From contig NZ_PVBM01000009.1 in assembly GCF_002968575.1 (NCBI RefSeq), positions 62,001-126,000 on the forward strand: DNA of 64,000 nucleotides. Reading direction: 5' to 3'. Position 1 is the stretch's first letter; every line of letters starts with the position of its first letter. Position numbers and translations under genes: made by a program. The DNA is from Neorhizobium huautlense (lineage in GTDB: Bacteria > Pseudomonadota > Alphaproteobacteria > Rhizobiales > Rhizobiaceae). The notes under the pieces were generated by a model. The model was not told the origin of the DNA. It ran no database searches and worked only from the letters and a program-made list of their open reading frames with translations. Of the stretch, positions 18,212-27,407 are shown piece after piece.

Positions 18212-19675
18212 TCAGAGGCTGATAAGGACGCTCTTGCTCTTGCGATTGGCTTGGAAAGCATCCCGGCCGAGATCCTTGCCGATGCCGGACTGCTTGTAGC
18301 CGCCGGTCGGCAGGATGTGGTCACGAGAGCGACCGTAGCGGTTGACCCAGATTGTGCCGGCCTGCAGCCGGCGGGTGAGGCGGATGGCGCGCGAAAGATC
18401 GTTGGTAAAGAGGCCCGCCGCCAGCCCGTAGCTGGGATGATCGGCCAGGCTCATGGCCTCCTCTTCATCCTCGAAGGTTTGTAGCGTCAGGACAGGTCCA
18501 AAAATCTCCTCGACGATGGCAGGCGAGTTCTGGTCGATGCCGGCCACCAACGTCGGCGCGTAGAAGTATCCCGGCATGTCCATGGAGCGTCCACCGGTCA
18601 GGCATTCCGCACCCTCAGAGACCGAGGCTGCGATGATGTCGTCGATACGCTGGCGCTGTTTTTCCGAAATGATCGGGGAATACTGGCTTGCCGCATCCCA
18701 GGTCGGGCCGGGAAGGATGGCTGCCATCCTCTTGCGGATTGCGTCGATCAGCATCGGGGCGATGCCCTTTTCGACGATCAGGCGCGAGCCGGCGACGCAG
18801 GCCTGGCCCGCATTGCTGGTGATGCTCGCCGTCACCGCTGCTGCCGCCTTGTCAATATCGGCATCCGCGAAGACCAACTGCGGGCTCTTGCCGCCGAGCT
18901 CCAGCGTCATCGGCTTAATGCCGTTGCGGGCGATGTTTTCTATGATCGCGGACCCGGCACGGGTGGAGCCGGTAAAGCTCACCTTGGCGATGTCGGGATG
19001 GCCGGTGATCGCGCTGCCGGTCGTCATGCCGTCGCCGAGCACGATGTTGATCAGACCGGCCGGTATGCCCGCCTGGACTGCAAGCTTCGCCAGCCGAATG
19101 GTCGAGAACGGAGTCAATTCAGACGGTTTCAGCACAACCGCATTGCCGGCCGCAAGCGCCGGGCCGAGTTTCCATGCAGCCATGTTGAGGGGAAAATTCC
19201 AGGGCGTGATCGCGCCGACGACACCATAGGGCTCGGTCATGATCATGCCGAGATTACCGTCGTCGGTCGGCACGAGATCGCTGCCTTCCTTGTCGGCGAA
19301 TTCGGCGAAGAAGCGGATCTGTTCGGCCGAGATGCCAATGTCGCCGTCGACCAGATGGCCGACCGGCCGGGTCGAGGAGAGGGCTTCGAGCTTTGCCAGT
19401 TCAACGGCGTTCTTCTCGATGAGATCCGCCCAGCGATGCAGCGCCTTCAGGCGTTCACGCGGACGGATTCCGCTCCAGTTGCTGTCCTTCAGGGCCTTTT
19501 TTGCTGTCTGCACTGCCTGATCGACAAGATCGGCGCTGGCGACCGGACAATCGGCATAGGCTTTGCCGTCCGAAGGGCGGCGCATGGCAATCACGCCTTC
19601 GGCTGCCACCAAGCGATCGCCGATGAAATGTCCCATCGGTAGGGCGATGCTGTCAGGATCGAAACTCAGGCTCAT
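18212..19675 (-). CDS. NAD(P)-dependent aldehyde dehydrogenase
   Basis: 487 residues from the ATG at 19675, chosen because GGAGG sits 7 nt upstream; the ATG at 19693 lies before that site and is not preferred. Catalytic landmarks: LELGGKSPQ (Glu) and NAGQACVAGSR (Cys). Closest functional types are PuuC/betaine-aldehyde-like enzymes that oxidise amino-aldehydes. It would act on the aldehyde made by the amine oxidase or aminotransferase nearby. Confidence 0.9.
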   Translation of the reverse strand: MSLSFDPDSIALPMGHFIGDRLVAAEGVIAMRRPSDGKAYADCPVASADLVDQAVQTAKKALKDSNWSGIRPRERLKALHRWADLIEKNAVELAKLEALSSTRPVGHLVDGDIGISAEQIRFFAEFADKEGSDLVPTDDGNLGMIMTEPYGVVGAITPWNFPLNMAAWKLGPALAAGNAVVLKPSELTPFSTIRLAKLAVQAGIPAGLINIVLGDGMTTGSAITGHPDIAKVSFTGSTRAGSAIIENIARNGIKPMTLELGGKSPQLVFADADIDKAAAAVTASITSNAGQACVAGSRLIVEKGIAPMLIDAIRKRMAAILPGPTWDAASQYSPIISEKQRQRIDDIIAASVSEGAECLTGGRSMDMPGYFYAPTLVAGIDQNSPAIVEEIFGPVLTLQTFEDEEEAMSLADHPSYGLAAGLFTNDLSRAIRLTRRLQAGTIWVNRYGRSRDHILPTGGYKQSGIGKDLGRDAFQANRKSKSVLISL

Positions 19676-19824
19676 CGGCTTACCTCCGGTCACTTGGCGA
19701 TAATTCTACAGGATCAACTGCATGGCTTGATCCGGTAGACGAAAGGGGTACGGCGCAATCATCCGTTTTGACACCGCTTTACGGTGTATTCTGCGGCCAC
19801 GCCGATCCGCTAAAGGGTCGCGTC

Positions 19825-20181
19825 TCACGGCGTGACGACGATGTAGATCTTGCGGACGGTCTCGATCGTCTTCCAGACGCCGACGAAGCCGGGTTTCATG
19901 ACAAAGCTGTCGCCCGCCTTGTAGATCACGGGCTTGCCATCCTTCGGCGTGATTTCCACGACGCCGGAAATGATATGGCAATACTCGAAGGTTTCGCCCT
20001 TGATCGAATGCGTCAGGCCGGGCGTGGCTTCCCATATGCCGGTTCGGACAAGTTCGCCATGGGACGTATCCTGCGCCCAGGTCTTGAATTCCGGATTTCC
20101 GGAAATCAGCCGCTCCGCCGTCGGCTTGTCCTCGCGCGGTGCGAATGAAGGATAGGTCTCGATGGTCTTGAGAAGCGACAT
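19825..20181 (-). CDS. Cupin-domain protein
   Basis: 118 residues from the ATG at 20181 (MSLLKTIETYPSF), with AAGGAA 7 nt upstream; the longer frame to 20286 overlaps the next gene. The single cupin barrel has the GETFEYCHIISGVVEITP core, like the small ethanolamine/(S)-ureidoglycine-type cupins found in amine catabolic operons. It could be an accessory isomerase, a sensor or a metal-binding protein. Function not assigned. Confidence 0.82.
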   Translation of the reverse strand: MSLLKTIETYPSFAPREDKPTAERLISGNPEFKTWAQDTSHGELVRTGIWEATPGLTHSIKGETFEYCHIISGVVEITPKDGKPVIYKAGDSFVMKPGFVGVWKTIETVRKIYIVVTP

Positions 20182-20237
20182 GGCTGTTCCTTTTGTGCAG
20201 GGACTTCTGTTTCGGGGTTGTCGGGGGGGTGGAGGCT

Positions 20238-21161
20238 TCAATAGCCACGCTGGCGATCGACCAGGCCTATGGGGTCGAGTCCGCAACGCAGCAGCTTGAT
20301 ATTGTTGGCAACCGCGAGTGCGGCCGTCTGGGGTTGGGTGACGCTGGCGGTATAGGGCGTGATGATGATCCGCTCATGCTTCCAAAGCGGATGCCCGGCC
20401 GGCAGAGGCTGTGGATCGGTGACGTCGATCACCGCACCGGAAAGGTGGCCGCTGTTGAGGGCCGAGATAAGCGCCTCGTGGTCCAGATGCTGCCCGCGGC
20501 CAACCTGCACCAGAGCTGCCCCTTGGGGCAGTTGGTAGAAGACTTCAGCATTGAGGAAACCGCGGGTCTCGTCGGTAAGGGGAAGGAGACATATCAGGAT
20601 GTCTGTCTCCGAAAGCATGGCTTTCAAGCCGGATTCGCCATGGAAACAGCGCACGCCCTCGATCTCGCGAGCCGAACGGCTCCATCCCGAAAGCGGAAAG
20701 CCGAAGGGCTGCAGCCGAACGAAGGACGCCTGGGCGAGACTGCCTAGGCCTAAAATGCCGATACGGCGATCGGCGGCCTGCACCGGCGGCAAGGAGTTCC
20801 AAAATTCCGACTGCTTCTGGCGGATATAGGTCGGCCAGTTGCGGTGCAACGCAAGCACCGCAAGCGTCACATATTCCTGCATCATACGGATAATGCCGTC
20901 CTCGATCATCCGGACGATCTTCAAGTGATCCGGAATCTTTGCTGCCTGAAATTGGTCGACGCCGGCGCCGATTGAAAAAACGACTTCGAGATTGCGATAG
21001 CGCGACAGGTCCGTGGGCACGGTCCAGGTGATGATGTAGCGGACCGCATCGGGATCGACGCTGGCTGCATCCATCGAGAATGGCAGATCTGGCAGTTCAC
21101 GGGCGAGGATGTCGCGAAAGACCTGGCCGCGAGCGGCATCGGAGTTGAAGAGAAATGTCAT
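20238..21161 (-). CDS. GhrA-like D-2-hydroxyacid dehydrogenase with altered catalytic residues
   Basis: 307 residues, the size of glyoxylate/hydroxypyruvate reductase A, with a Rossmann segment [10 protein letters not shown] (134-143) where the family usually has GLGxLG. The conserved Arg is kept (VGRG, R222). The catalytic Glu of the xPEPLP segment is Gln here (DPQPLP, Q251), and the catalytic His of TPH is Tyr (TPY, Y270; codon TAT). So it may be inactive, act on an unusual substrate, or serve as a binding protein. It lies in the minus-strand run between the deacetylase and the cupin. Confidence 0.82.
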   Translation of the reverse strand: MTFLFNSDAARGQVFRDILARELPDLPFSMDAASVDPDAVRYIITWTVPTDLSRYRNLEVVFSIGAGVDQFQAAKIPDHLKIVRMIEDGIIRMMQEYVTLAVLALHRNWPTYIRQKQSEFWNSLPPVQAADRRIGILGLGSLAQASFVRLQPFGFPLSGWSRSAREIEGVRCFHGESGLKAMLSETDILICLLPLTDETRGFLNAEVFYQLPQGAALVQVGRGQHLDHEALISALNSGHLSGAVIDVTDPQPLPAGHPLWKHERIIITPYTASVTQPQTAALAVANNIKLLRCGLDPIGLVDRQRGY

Positions 21162-21183
21162 GATTGGCTATGTCTCTCGCTCG

Positions 21184-22320
21184 TCAGGTTTCGGCCCGGC
21201 ATCTGTCACCCAGCGCCTCGATCATCGCTTGGCAGGCAGCAAGCTCGCTCGCCGCGATGAATTCATTGGGTTTATGGGCACGCCCGATATCGCCGGGTCC
21301 GCATATGATCGCATCGATACCTGCGCGCTGGTAAAGGCCGGCTTCCGTTCCGTAGCTGACCGCGGCAAGCGGCTCGATCCCGGTGAGGTCCCTCAGCAGA
21401 TCGGCGAGATGAGCGGTCGGTGAAAGCCTCAGCGCCGGATAACTGCTGAGGAGCTGCCAATCGACGCCGAACCCCTTCTGCTCCAATGCTTCGGCTGCTG
21501 TCCGGACAGGCGCGAGAAGCGCCTGGGGATCTGCTGACGAGATGGCACGTGCCTCCAGCTCCATCGTGCAGAGCTCGGGAATGATGTTAACCGCCTGACC
21601 GCCGCTGATCGTGCCGATCGAGAGTGAGGAATAGGGGGGGTCGAATTCGGTCTCGAACGGTCCATGCGACAGCTCAAGGGAAGCTGCGACAGCGGCCTGC
21701 TGCACCTCAGTCATGGCGTGGACGGCGTTGAGGCCGAGATCCGGCCGCGAGGAATGACCGGATCGGCCCTTCAGCGTCAGGCGCGCTGCCGCTTTACCCT
21801 TGTGGGCAAGAATGGCCCGCATACCGCTCGGCTCGCCAATGATTGCGCCGAGCGGCGGAGCGCAGAGATCGGGCAAGTGGGCGAGGAGGTGTGGAACCCC
21901 GCGACATCCGGCTTCCTCGTCATAGGAGAAGGCGAGGTGGATGGGCCGGGACAAAGGGCGTGAAAGCAGCGCAGGCACGGCAGCGAGAGCCGCCGCCAGA
22001 AACCCCTTCATGTCGCTTGTACCACGGCCATAGAGCTTGTCGCCTTCCGCGCTTGCCACGAAGGGATCGCTATTCCAGCCCGCCTCGGCTGCCGGTACGA
22101 CATCCGTATGGCCGGAAAGGATATAGCCGGCCTTGTCGGCCGGGCCGATCGTCGCGAAGAGATTTGCCCTGTCGCCTTCCGGTCCGGGAAGGACATGCGC
22201 CGAGATGCCGAGAGACTTCAGATAGGCGACAACCCATTCGACGATGTCGCCATTGGGCATGCCGACGACCGACCGAAAGCCGACCAGCTTCTCTAATATG
22301 TCCACGGCGCGCGTCGTCAT
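21184..22320 (-). CDS. argE: Acetylornithine deacetylase-like M20 metallopeptidase
   Basis: 378 residues, ArgE length. M20 metal-site landmarks are SGHTDVVPA (His/Asp), GRGTSDMKGF (bridging Asp) and DEEAGCRG (catalytic Glu). It hydrolyses an N-acyl amino acid or amine; given the operon with GNAT, oxidase and aldehyde dehydrogenase genes it may deacetylate a catabolic intermediate rather than serve arginine synthesis. Ribosome site AGGAAG 3-4 nt upstream. The symbol follows the family, not proven function. Confidence 0.85.
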   Translation of the reverse strand: MTTRAVDILEKLVGFRSVVGMPNGDIVEWVVAYLKSLGISAHVLPGPEGDRANLFATIGPADKAGYILSGHTDVVPAAEAGWNSDPFVASAEGDKLYGRGTSDMKGFLAAALAAVPALLSRPLSRPIHLAFSYDEEAGCRGVPHLLAHLPDLCAPPLGAIIGEPSGMRAILAHKGKAAARLTLKGRSGHSSRPDLGLNAVHAMTEVQQAAVAASLELSHGPFETEFDPPYSSLSIGTISGGQAVNIIPELCTMELEARAISSADPQALLAPVRTAAEALEQKGFGVDWQLLSSYPALRLSPTAHLADLLRDLTGIEPLAAVSYGTEAGLYQRAGIDAIICGPGDIGRAHKPNEFIAASELAACQAMIEALGDRCRAET

Positions 22321-22566
22321 ACTTCCTGCCTCTGAAAATCGTCATTACACATGTGTCCATCCGTTCCTGCGGAACATGCGAACCAATTCTGACGATCAAG
22401 GTTAGAGGCATGGAACACCAATGGCTGCCGAAAGTCGGTGTGATGCGGTCAAATCTTGTGTTCGACCTTGCTTTGGCAGTGAAATGTTTCGCGCGATGTC
22501 CATTAACATAACCGCGGGACAACGAGCGGCTCGCCCGGGAAGAGGGTATGCCATCCGGCTGGATGA
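22321..22566. promoter_or_regulatory. Divergent promoter region argE-like / GNAT
   Basis: 246 bp between two divergent genes. It should contain both promoters; no operator is obvious. Confidence 0.4.
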
Positions 22567-23469
22567 ATGATGGATAGCGAATTACTCAGAACCCTGAATG
22601 TCGACAATTTCGAGATGCGCTTCGCCGACGTCGCGAATGTCGAACTTTCGCAACTTCACGCATTGTCGATTTCGGTAGGCTGGCCGCATCGCGCCGCGGA
22701 CTGGCAGCATCTTCTCGACATCGGAAAAGGCTTTGTCGCACTCGACGAGATAGGCCGTGTCGGCGCGTCCGCCATGTGGTTTCCCCATGGTCCAAGTTTC
22801 GCGACCTTCGGCATGTTGATTACGTCTCCGAGGCTGCAAGCAAGGGGCGCGGCCAAATGGCTGATGCAGCGCATCATGGCGGATTGTGGCCATGACTGCA
22901 TCCGCCTCAACTCGACGCGCGAAGCTAGGCGCCTCTATTTCTCACTGGGCTTCAAACCAAAGCGTACGGTCTATCAGTGTCAGGGGACTGCCGTGACGCC
23001 TGCGGCACCACCGCCACTGGAGGAGGGTACTGTGCTGCGACGGTTGGACCCCAGCGATCTGGATACCCTCATTGCCTTGGATGCACCGGCCTTCGGCATC
23101 GATCGCCGGGCGCATCTGCTGCGGCTGTTCGGAAGTTCAGTCTGTTATGGCCTTTATAACGGCGACGTGCTACGCGCCTATTCCATGCGTCGCCGCTTCG
23201 GAAAGGGATTTGTCGTCGGTCCGGTTATTGCGCGCAACGACGAGGACGCGATCAGGGTCACCCATCCCCATGTCACGGCGCATATCGATGGCTTCCTACG
23301 ACTCGACACGCATTTCGAGGCAGGGCCGTTCGCCAGTTTCATCCAGCAGTCTGGGCTTGCCGTTTTCGATACTGTAACGACGATGGTGAAGCAGGAAGGT
23401 GCCAGCTACGGGACTGGAGAGGATGGCGATGCCGTCGTCTACGGCATGGTGTCACAGTCTCTCGGCTGA
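22567..23469 (+). CDS. GNAT-family N-acetyltransferase (two-lobed)
   Basis: 300 residues (MMDSELL start). The N-terminal GNAT domain has an acetyl-CoA segment around SPRLQARGAAKWLMQRI and a YFSLGF motif; a second, weaker GNAT-like lobe makes up the rest. It has the same architecture and opening (GWPHRAADW) as the protein at 12474-13310, so the two are paralogues flanking the catabolic cluster. Possible role: acetylating the amine substrate, the opposite reaction to the divergent ArgE-like enzyme. Confidence 0.85.
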   Translation: MMDSELLRTLNVDNFEMRFADVANVELSQLHALSISVGWPHRAADWQHLLDIGKGFVALDEIGRVGASAMWFPHGPSFATFGMLITSPRLQARGAAKWLMQRIMADCGHDCIRLNSTREARRLYFSLGFKPKRTVYQCQGTAVTPAAPPPLEEGTVLRRLDPSDLDTLIALDAPAFGIDRRAHLLRLFGSSVCYGLYNGDVLRAYSMRRRFGKGFVVGPVIARNDEDAIRVTHPHVTAHIDGFLRLDTHFEAGPFASFIQQSGLAVFDTVTTMVKQEGASYGTGEDGDAVVYGMVSQSLG

Positions 23470-24102
23470 CCGGCCAGCGCTGATCCCAGCGACCAGCATC
23501 TCATAGACCTCAGGAGCCACGGCCTTGTCGCAATAGAAATAGGGGCTGCGGAGCATCTGTGAAACACAAAACCGATCTGCAAGGATTCTCGTTCGGATTC
23601 AGGCGAGCAATAAAACGGTCTAAACGGATTTCCGGACGCCCTTGGCGATGGAAGAGGTTGGCCGGACGTGATAGCCTGCTCGTGCCGCGCGAGACGGTGC
23701 GCGGTTGGATGTCTGATGCTGGAGTGTGGTTGTCGTGCAAACAACGGCGGACTGTGTCAGCCCAGAAGAATAGTGTCGGCAACTAACGACAGTCGTGACA
23801 GCAGGCCCCGAGCACTATTCACAAGCGGTTCTTTCGCTACGGATTGGTTTGCCTCACGATAACTTATCTGGTTCGCAGAAGCAGGCACAAGTTTACGACC
23901 GTCGAGCTAGCGACTGAAAACGACCTGGAACTGGCGCAGCGGAAGCGCGATAGTAAGGAGAGAAATCCGACCGAAATATCGTGGGCACATGAATTTGATA
24001 TCTTTTATGAAGTCGGCGGGAACAAAGCTCGTGTTTTTTTCGTATATTACTTTACAGGCCGCCAGCTGATGCGGCTGGGTCCGGCGACTGTGGGAGGGTT
24101 CC
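23470..24102. other. Gene-free 633-bp region upstream of prkA
   Basis: Between the GNAT gene and prkA no ORF shows recognisable protein features or a good ribosome site. Composition turns more AT-rich towards prkA (about 23830-24060, including a T7 run at 24034-24040). It probably contains the promoter of the prkA operon and perhaps an unrecognised small RNA. Confidence 0.5.
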
Positions 24103-26052
24103 ATGCGAACCGACGGCAGTGACGTTTTCGATCTCTTTTCAAAAGCCTACGCTAGTGAAGCGCGCGAGACGCTGAGCCTACAGGAATACCTGCTTGGCTG
24201 CCGCGACAATGCGAGCATGTATGCGACCGCGCCGGAGCGCATGATCGCGGCCATCGGCGAGGCCAAGCTCGTCGATACCAGCACGGACGAGCGCCTGGGG
24301 CGTATCTTCGCCAACCGCACGATCAAGCTCTACCCCTCCTTCTCCGACTTCTTCGGCATGGAAGATACGATCGAGCGCATTGTCGGCTATTTCCGTTATG
24401 CCGCGCAGGGACTGGAGGAACGCAAGCAGATCCTCTATCTGCTCGGCCCCGTCGGCGGCGGCAAGTCGTCGCTTGCCGAGCGGTTGAAGAAGCTGATGGA
24501 AGAGCAGCCGATCTACACGCTCGCCATCGACGGCAAGATCAGCCCCGTCTTCGAATCCCCCTTAGGCCTGTTCAGCCGCGAACGCATGGGCGACCTTCTG
24601 GAAGAGAAATACGGCATCGCCAAGCGGCGTCTTACCGGTCTCATTTCGCCCTGGGCTACCAAGCGCCTCGACGAGATCGGTGGCGATATCTCGAAGTTCA
24701 GCGTCGTCAAGCTGATGCCGTCGCGCCTGCGCCAGATCGCCATCGCCAAGACCGAGCCGGGCGACGAGAACAACCAGGACGTCTCCGCCCTGGTCGGCAA
24801 GGTCGATATCCGCCAGCTCGAAAATTTCAGCCAGGCCGACCCCGATGCCTATTCCTACAGCGGCGGCCTCAACCGCACGACGCAGGGGCTCCTGGAATTC
24901 GTCGAAATGTTTAAGGCGCCGATCAAGGTGCTGCACCCGCTGCTGACGGCTACGCAGGAAGGCAGTTATAACGGCACGGAAAATTTCGGCGCCTTCCCCT
25001 ATCAGGGCATCGTGCTGGCGCATTCCAACGAGTCGGAATGGCTGCAGTTCAAGCACAACAAGAACAACGAGGCCTTCCTCGACCGTATCCTCGTGGTCAA
25101 GGTGCCCTATTGCCTGCGTGTCACCGAGGAGCGGCTCATCTATGAGAAGCTTTTGCGCGAGAGCGAGCTATCCGACAGCCCCTGCGCGCCGGAAGTGCTG
25201 GAAAACCTCAGCCGTTTCACGGTCGCCACACGCCTGACACCGCACGAGAATTCGCCGACCTATACCAAGATGCGCGTCTATGACGGCGAGAACCTGAAGG
25301 ACACCGATCCCAAGGCGAAGTCTCTGCAGGAATACCGCGATGCCGGCGGCGTCGATGAGGGCATGAACGGTATCAGCACGCGGTTTGCCTTCAAGGTCCT
25401 GTCGGAAACCTTCAACTACGATACCAAGGAGGTGGCGGCCGATCCGGTCCACCTCATGTATATCCTCGAACAGGCCATCCGCCGCGAGCAGTTCCCGAAG
25501 GAGGTCGAGGCGAATTATCTCGACTTCATCCGCTCGGAAATCGCCGCCCGTTATGCGGAGTTCATCGGCCATGAGATTCAGAAGGCCTATCTGGAATCCT
25601 ACAGCGAATACGGTCAGAACCTGTTTGATCGCTACATCGCTTATGCGGATGCCTGGTTGGAGGACCAGGATTTCAAGGACCCGGACACCGGCCAGATCCT
25701 CAACCGAGACATTCTCAACAGCGAGCTTTCGCAGATCGAAAAGCCGGCGGGCATTGCCAATCCCAAGGATTTCCGCAACGAGGTGGTCAAATTCACTCTG
25801 CGCGCCCGCGCCCGGAACGGCGGGCGAAACCCCGCCTGGACGAGCTACGAGAAGCTGCGCGAGGTCATCGAGAAGCGGATGTTCGGTCAGGTCGAAGACC
25901 TCCTGCCGGTCATCAGCTTCGGTTCGAAGAAGGACAGTGCCACCGAAAAGCAGCACGCCGATTTCGTCGAGCGCATGACCGCGCGGGGCTATACCGTGCG
26001 GCAGGTCCGGCGGCTCGTTGACTGGTACATGCGTGTCAACAAGGCTGGCTGA
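24103..26052 (+). CDS. prkA: PrkA-family serine protein kinase/AAA ATPase
   Basis: 649 residues, matching YeaG/PrkA. The N-terminal AAA domain carries Walker A GPVGGGKSS (115-123); the C-terminal PrkA domain follows. GGAGG lies 5 nt before the ATG. In E. coli the homologue YeaG acts with YeaH in stationary-phase and nitrogen stress and phosphorylates protein substrates. It is followed by a YeaH homologue (24 nt) and SpoVR, the conserved three-gene stress operon. Confidence 0.95.
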   Translation: MRTDGSDVFDLFSKAYASEARETLSLQEYLLGCRDNASMYATAPERMIAAIGEAKLVDTSTDERLGRIFANRTIKLYPSFSDFFGMEDTIERIVGYFRYAAQGLEERKQILYLLGPVGGGKSSLAERLKKLMEEQPIYTLAIDGKISPVFESPLGLFSRERMGDLLEEKYGIAKRRLTGLISPWATKRLDEIGGDISKFSVVKLMPSRLRQIAIAKTEPGDENNQDVSALVGKVDIRQLENFSQADPDAYSYSGGLNRTTQGLLEFVEMFKAPIKVLHPLLTATQEGSYNGTENFGAFPYQGIVLAHSNESEWLQFKHNKNNEAFLDRILVVKVPYCLRVTEERLIYEKLLRESELSDSPCAPEVLENLSRFTVATRLTPHENSPTYTKMRVYDGENLKDTDPKAKSLQEYRDAGGVDEGMNGISTRFAFKVLSETFNYDTKEVAADPVHLMYILEQAIRREQFPKEVEANYLDFIRSEIAARYAEFIGHEIQKAYLESYSEYGQNLFDRYIAYADAWLEDQDFKDPDTGQILNRDILNSELSQIEKPAGIANPKDFRNEVVKFTLRARARNGGRNPAWTSYEKLREVIEKRMFGQVEDLLPVISFGSKKDSATEKQHADFVERMTARGYTVRQVRRLVDWYMRVNKAG

Positions 26053-26076
26053 CAATACCGTTGCGGGGGCGGGTCA

Positions 26077-27396
26077 ATGCCGAACTTCATCGATCGCCGG
26101 CTCAACCCCAAAGACCGCAGCCTCGGCAACCGGCAGCGTTTCATCCGGCGTGTGCATGATGAACTCAAGCGATCGATCAGCGACCGTGTGAAATCCGATC
26201 GGATTGCCGATGTCGATACGGCGCATGGCGTGCCGGTGCCGAAGCGTGGCGCTGACGAGCCGAGTTTCCGCAACGCCTCGACCAGCGGTGAACGGCAACA
26301 TGTCCTTCCCGGCAACGAGAGCTTTTCGGCGGGTGACCGGATCGGCAAACCGGAGACTGGCGGGGGGCAGGGTGTCGGCCGCGGGCCGGGCCGCGGCGAG
26401 GGGGAGGACGACTTCCTCTTCGTTCTCTCGCGCGATGAAGTGCTCGACCTCTTCTTCGAGGATCTGGAGCTTCCCGACATGGTCAAGCTCAATCTCAAGG
26501 AGACCGTGACCTACAAGCCTCATCGCGTCGGCTTCACCACATCGGGCACGCCGAGCAACATCAATGTCGGGCGCACGATGCGCAACAGCTTCGGACGGCG
26601 TATCGCGCTGCATCGTCCGAACAGCAAGGAACACCAGGAGCTTGCTGGGGAGATCGCCGCGCTGGAGGGGGAGGAGAACCTTTCCCAGATGCAGCGCCGG
26701 CGCCTTGCCGCGCTGCGCGAGGAGATCGAGGCACTTGAAAGGAAGCGCAGGCGCATCGCTTATGTCGATCCTGTGGACGTGCGCTTCAATCGCTTCGAAC
26801 GCCAGCCGCTTCCCAATGCCAATGCCGTGATGTTCTGCCTGATGGACGTCTCCGCCTCGATGGGCGAGCGGGAAAAGGACCTCGCCAAACGCTTCTTCGT
26901 GCTCCTGCATCTCTTCCTGAAACGGCGCTACGAGCGCATCGATATCGTCTTCATCCGCCATACCGACGAGGCGCGGGAGGTGGACGAAGAGACCTTTTTC
27001 TTCAGCAAGCAGAGCGGCGGCACGATCGTTTCCACGGCTTTGGAGGAGATGCAGCGCATCATCCTCGATCGCTATCCCTCTAATCTCTGGAACATCTATG
27101 CCGCGCAGGCCTCCGACGGCGACAATGCTACCGGAGATTCCGAGCGCTGTGCACAGCTCTTGCGCGACGCCCTTATGAAGCTCTGCCAGTACTATGCCTA
27201 TGTCGAGATTATCGACGAGCGGGAAAGCGAGATTTTCGGCGCGACGGACAATGGCACGGCCCTCTGGCGAGCCTATCGCGCCGTCGAGAGCAGGATAGCG
27301 AATTTCCAGATGACCCGCATCGCGAGGCCCGCCGATATCTATCCGGTTTTCCGAAAACTCTTTGCCCGGCACAAGGCAGCCCAGCCCGGCCGATGA
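26077..27396 (+). CDS. yeaH: YeaH/YhbH-family protein (DUF444, VWA-like)
   Basis: 439 residues. An N-terminal charged region with a Gly-rich linker (about residues 87-108) precedes a von Willebrand A-like domain with a MIDAS-type LMDVSASMGE motif near residue 254. This family is always found beside PrkA and SpoVR; it may be the kinase's partner or substrate. The stop lies 11 nt before the spoVR start. Confidence 0.93.
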   Translation: MPNFIDRRLNPKDRSLGNRQRFIRRVHDELKRSISDRVKSDRIADVDTAHGVPVPKRGADEPSFRNASTSGERQHVLPGNESFSAGDRIGKPETGGGQGVGRGPGRGEGEDDFLFVLSRDEVLDLFFEDLELPDMVKLNLKETVTYKPHRVGFTTSGTPSNINVGRTMRNSFGRRIALHRPNSKEHQELAGEIAALEGEENLSQMQRRRLAALREEIEALERKRRRIAYVDPVDVRFNRFERQPLPNANAVMFCLMDVSASMGEREKDLAKRFFVLLHLFLKRRYERIDIVFIRHTDEAREVDEETFFFSKQSGGTIVSTALEEMQRIILDRYPSNLWNIYAAQASDGDNATGDSERCAQLLRDALMKLCQYYAYVEIIDERESEIFGATDNGTALWRAYRAVESRIANFQMTRIARPADIYPVFRKLFARHKAAQPGR

Positions 27397-27407
27397 AAGG
27401 AGCGATC

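Noticed and set aside
24019..24044. GGAAC followed by CGTA as an EcfG promoter for prkA
   Set aside because: The spacing does not place TT where the consensus requires it, so the match is not convincing.
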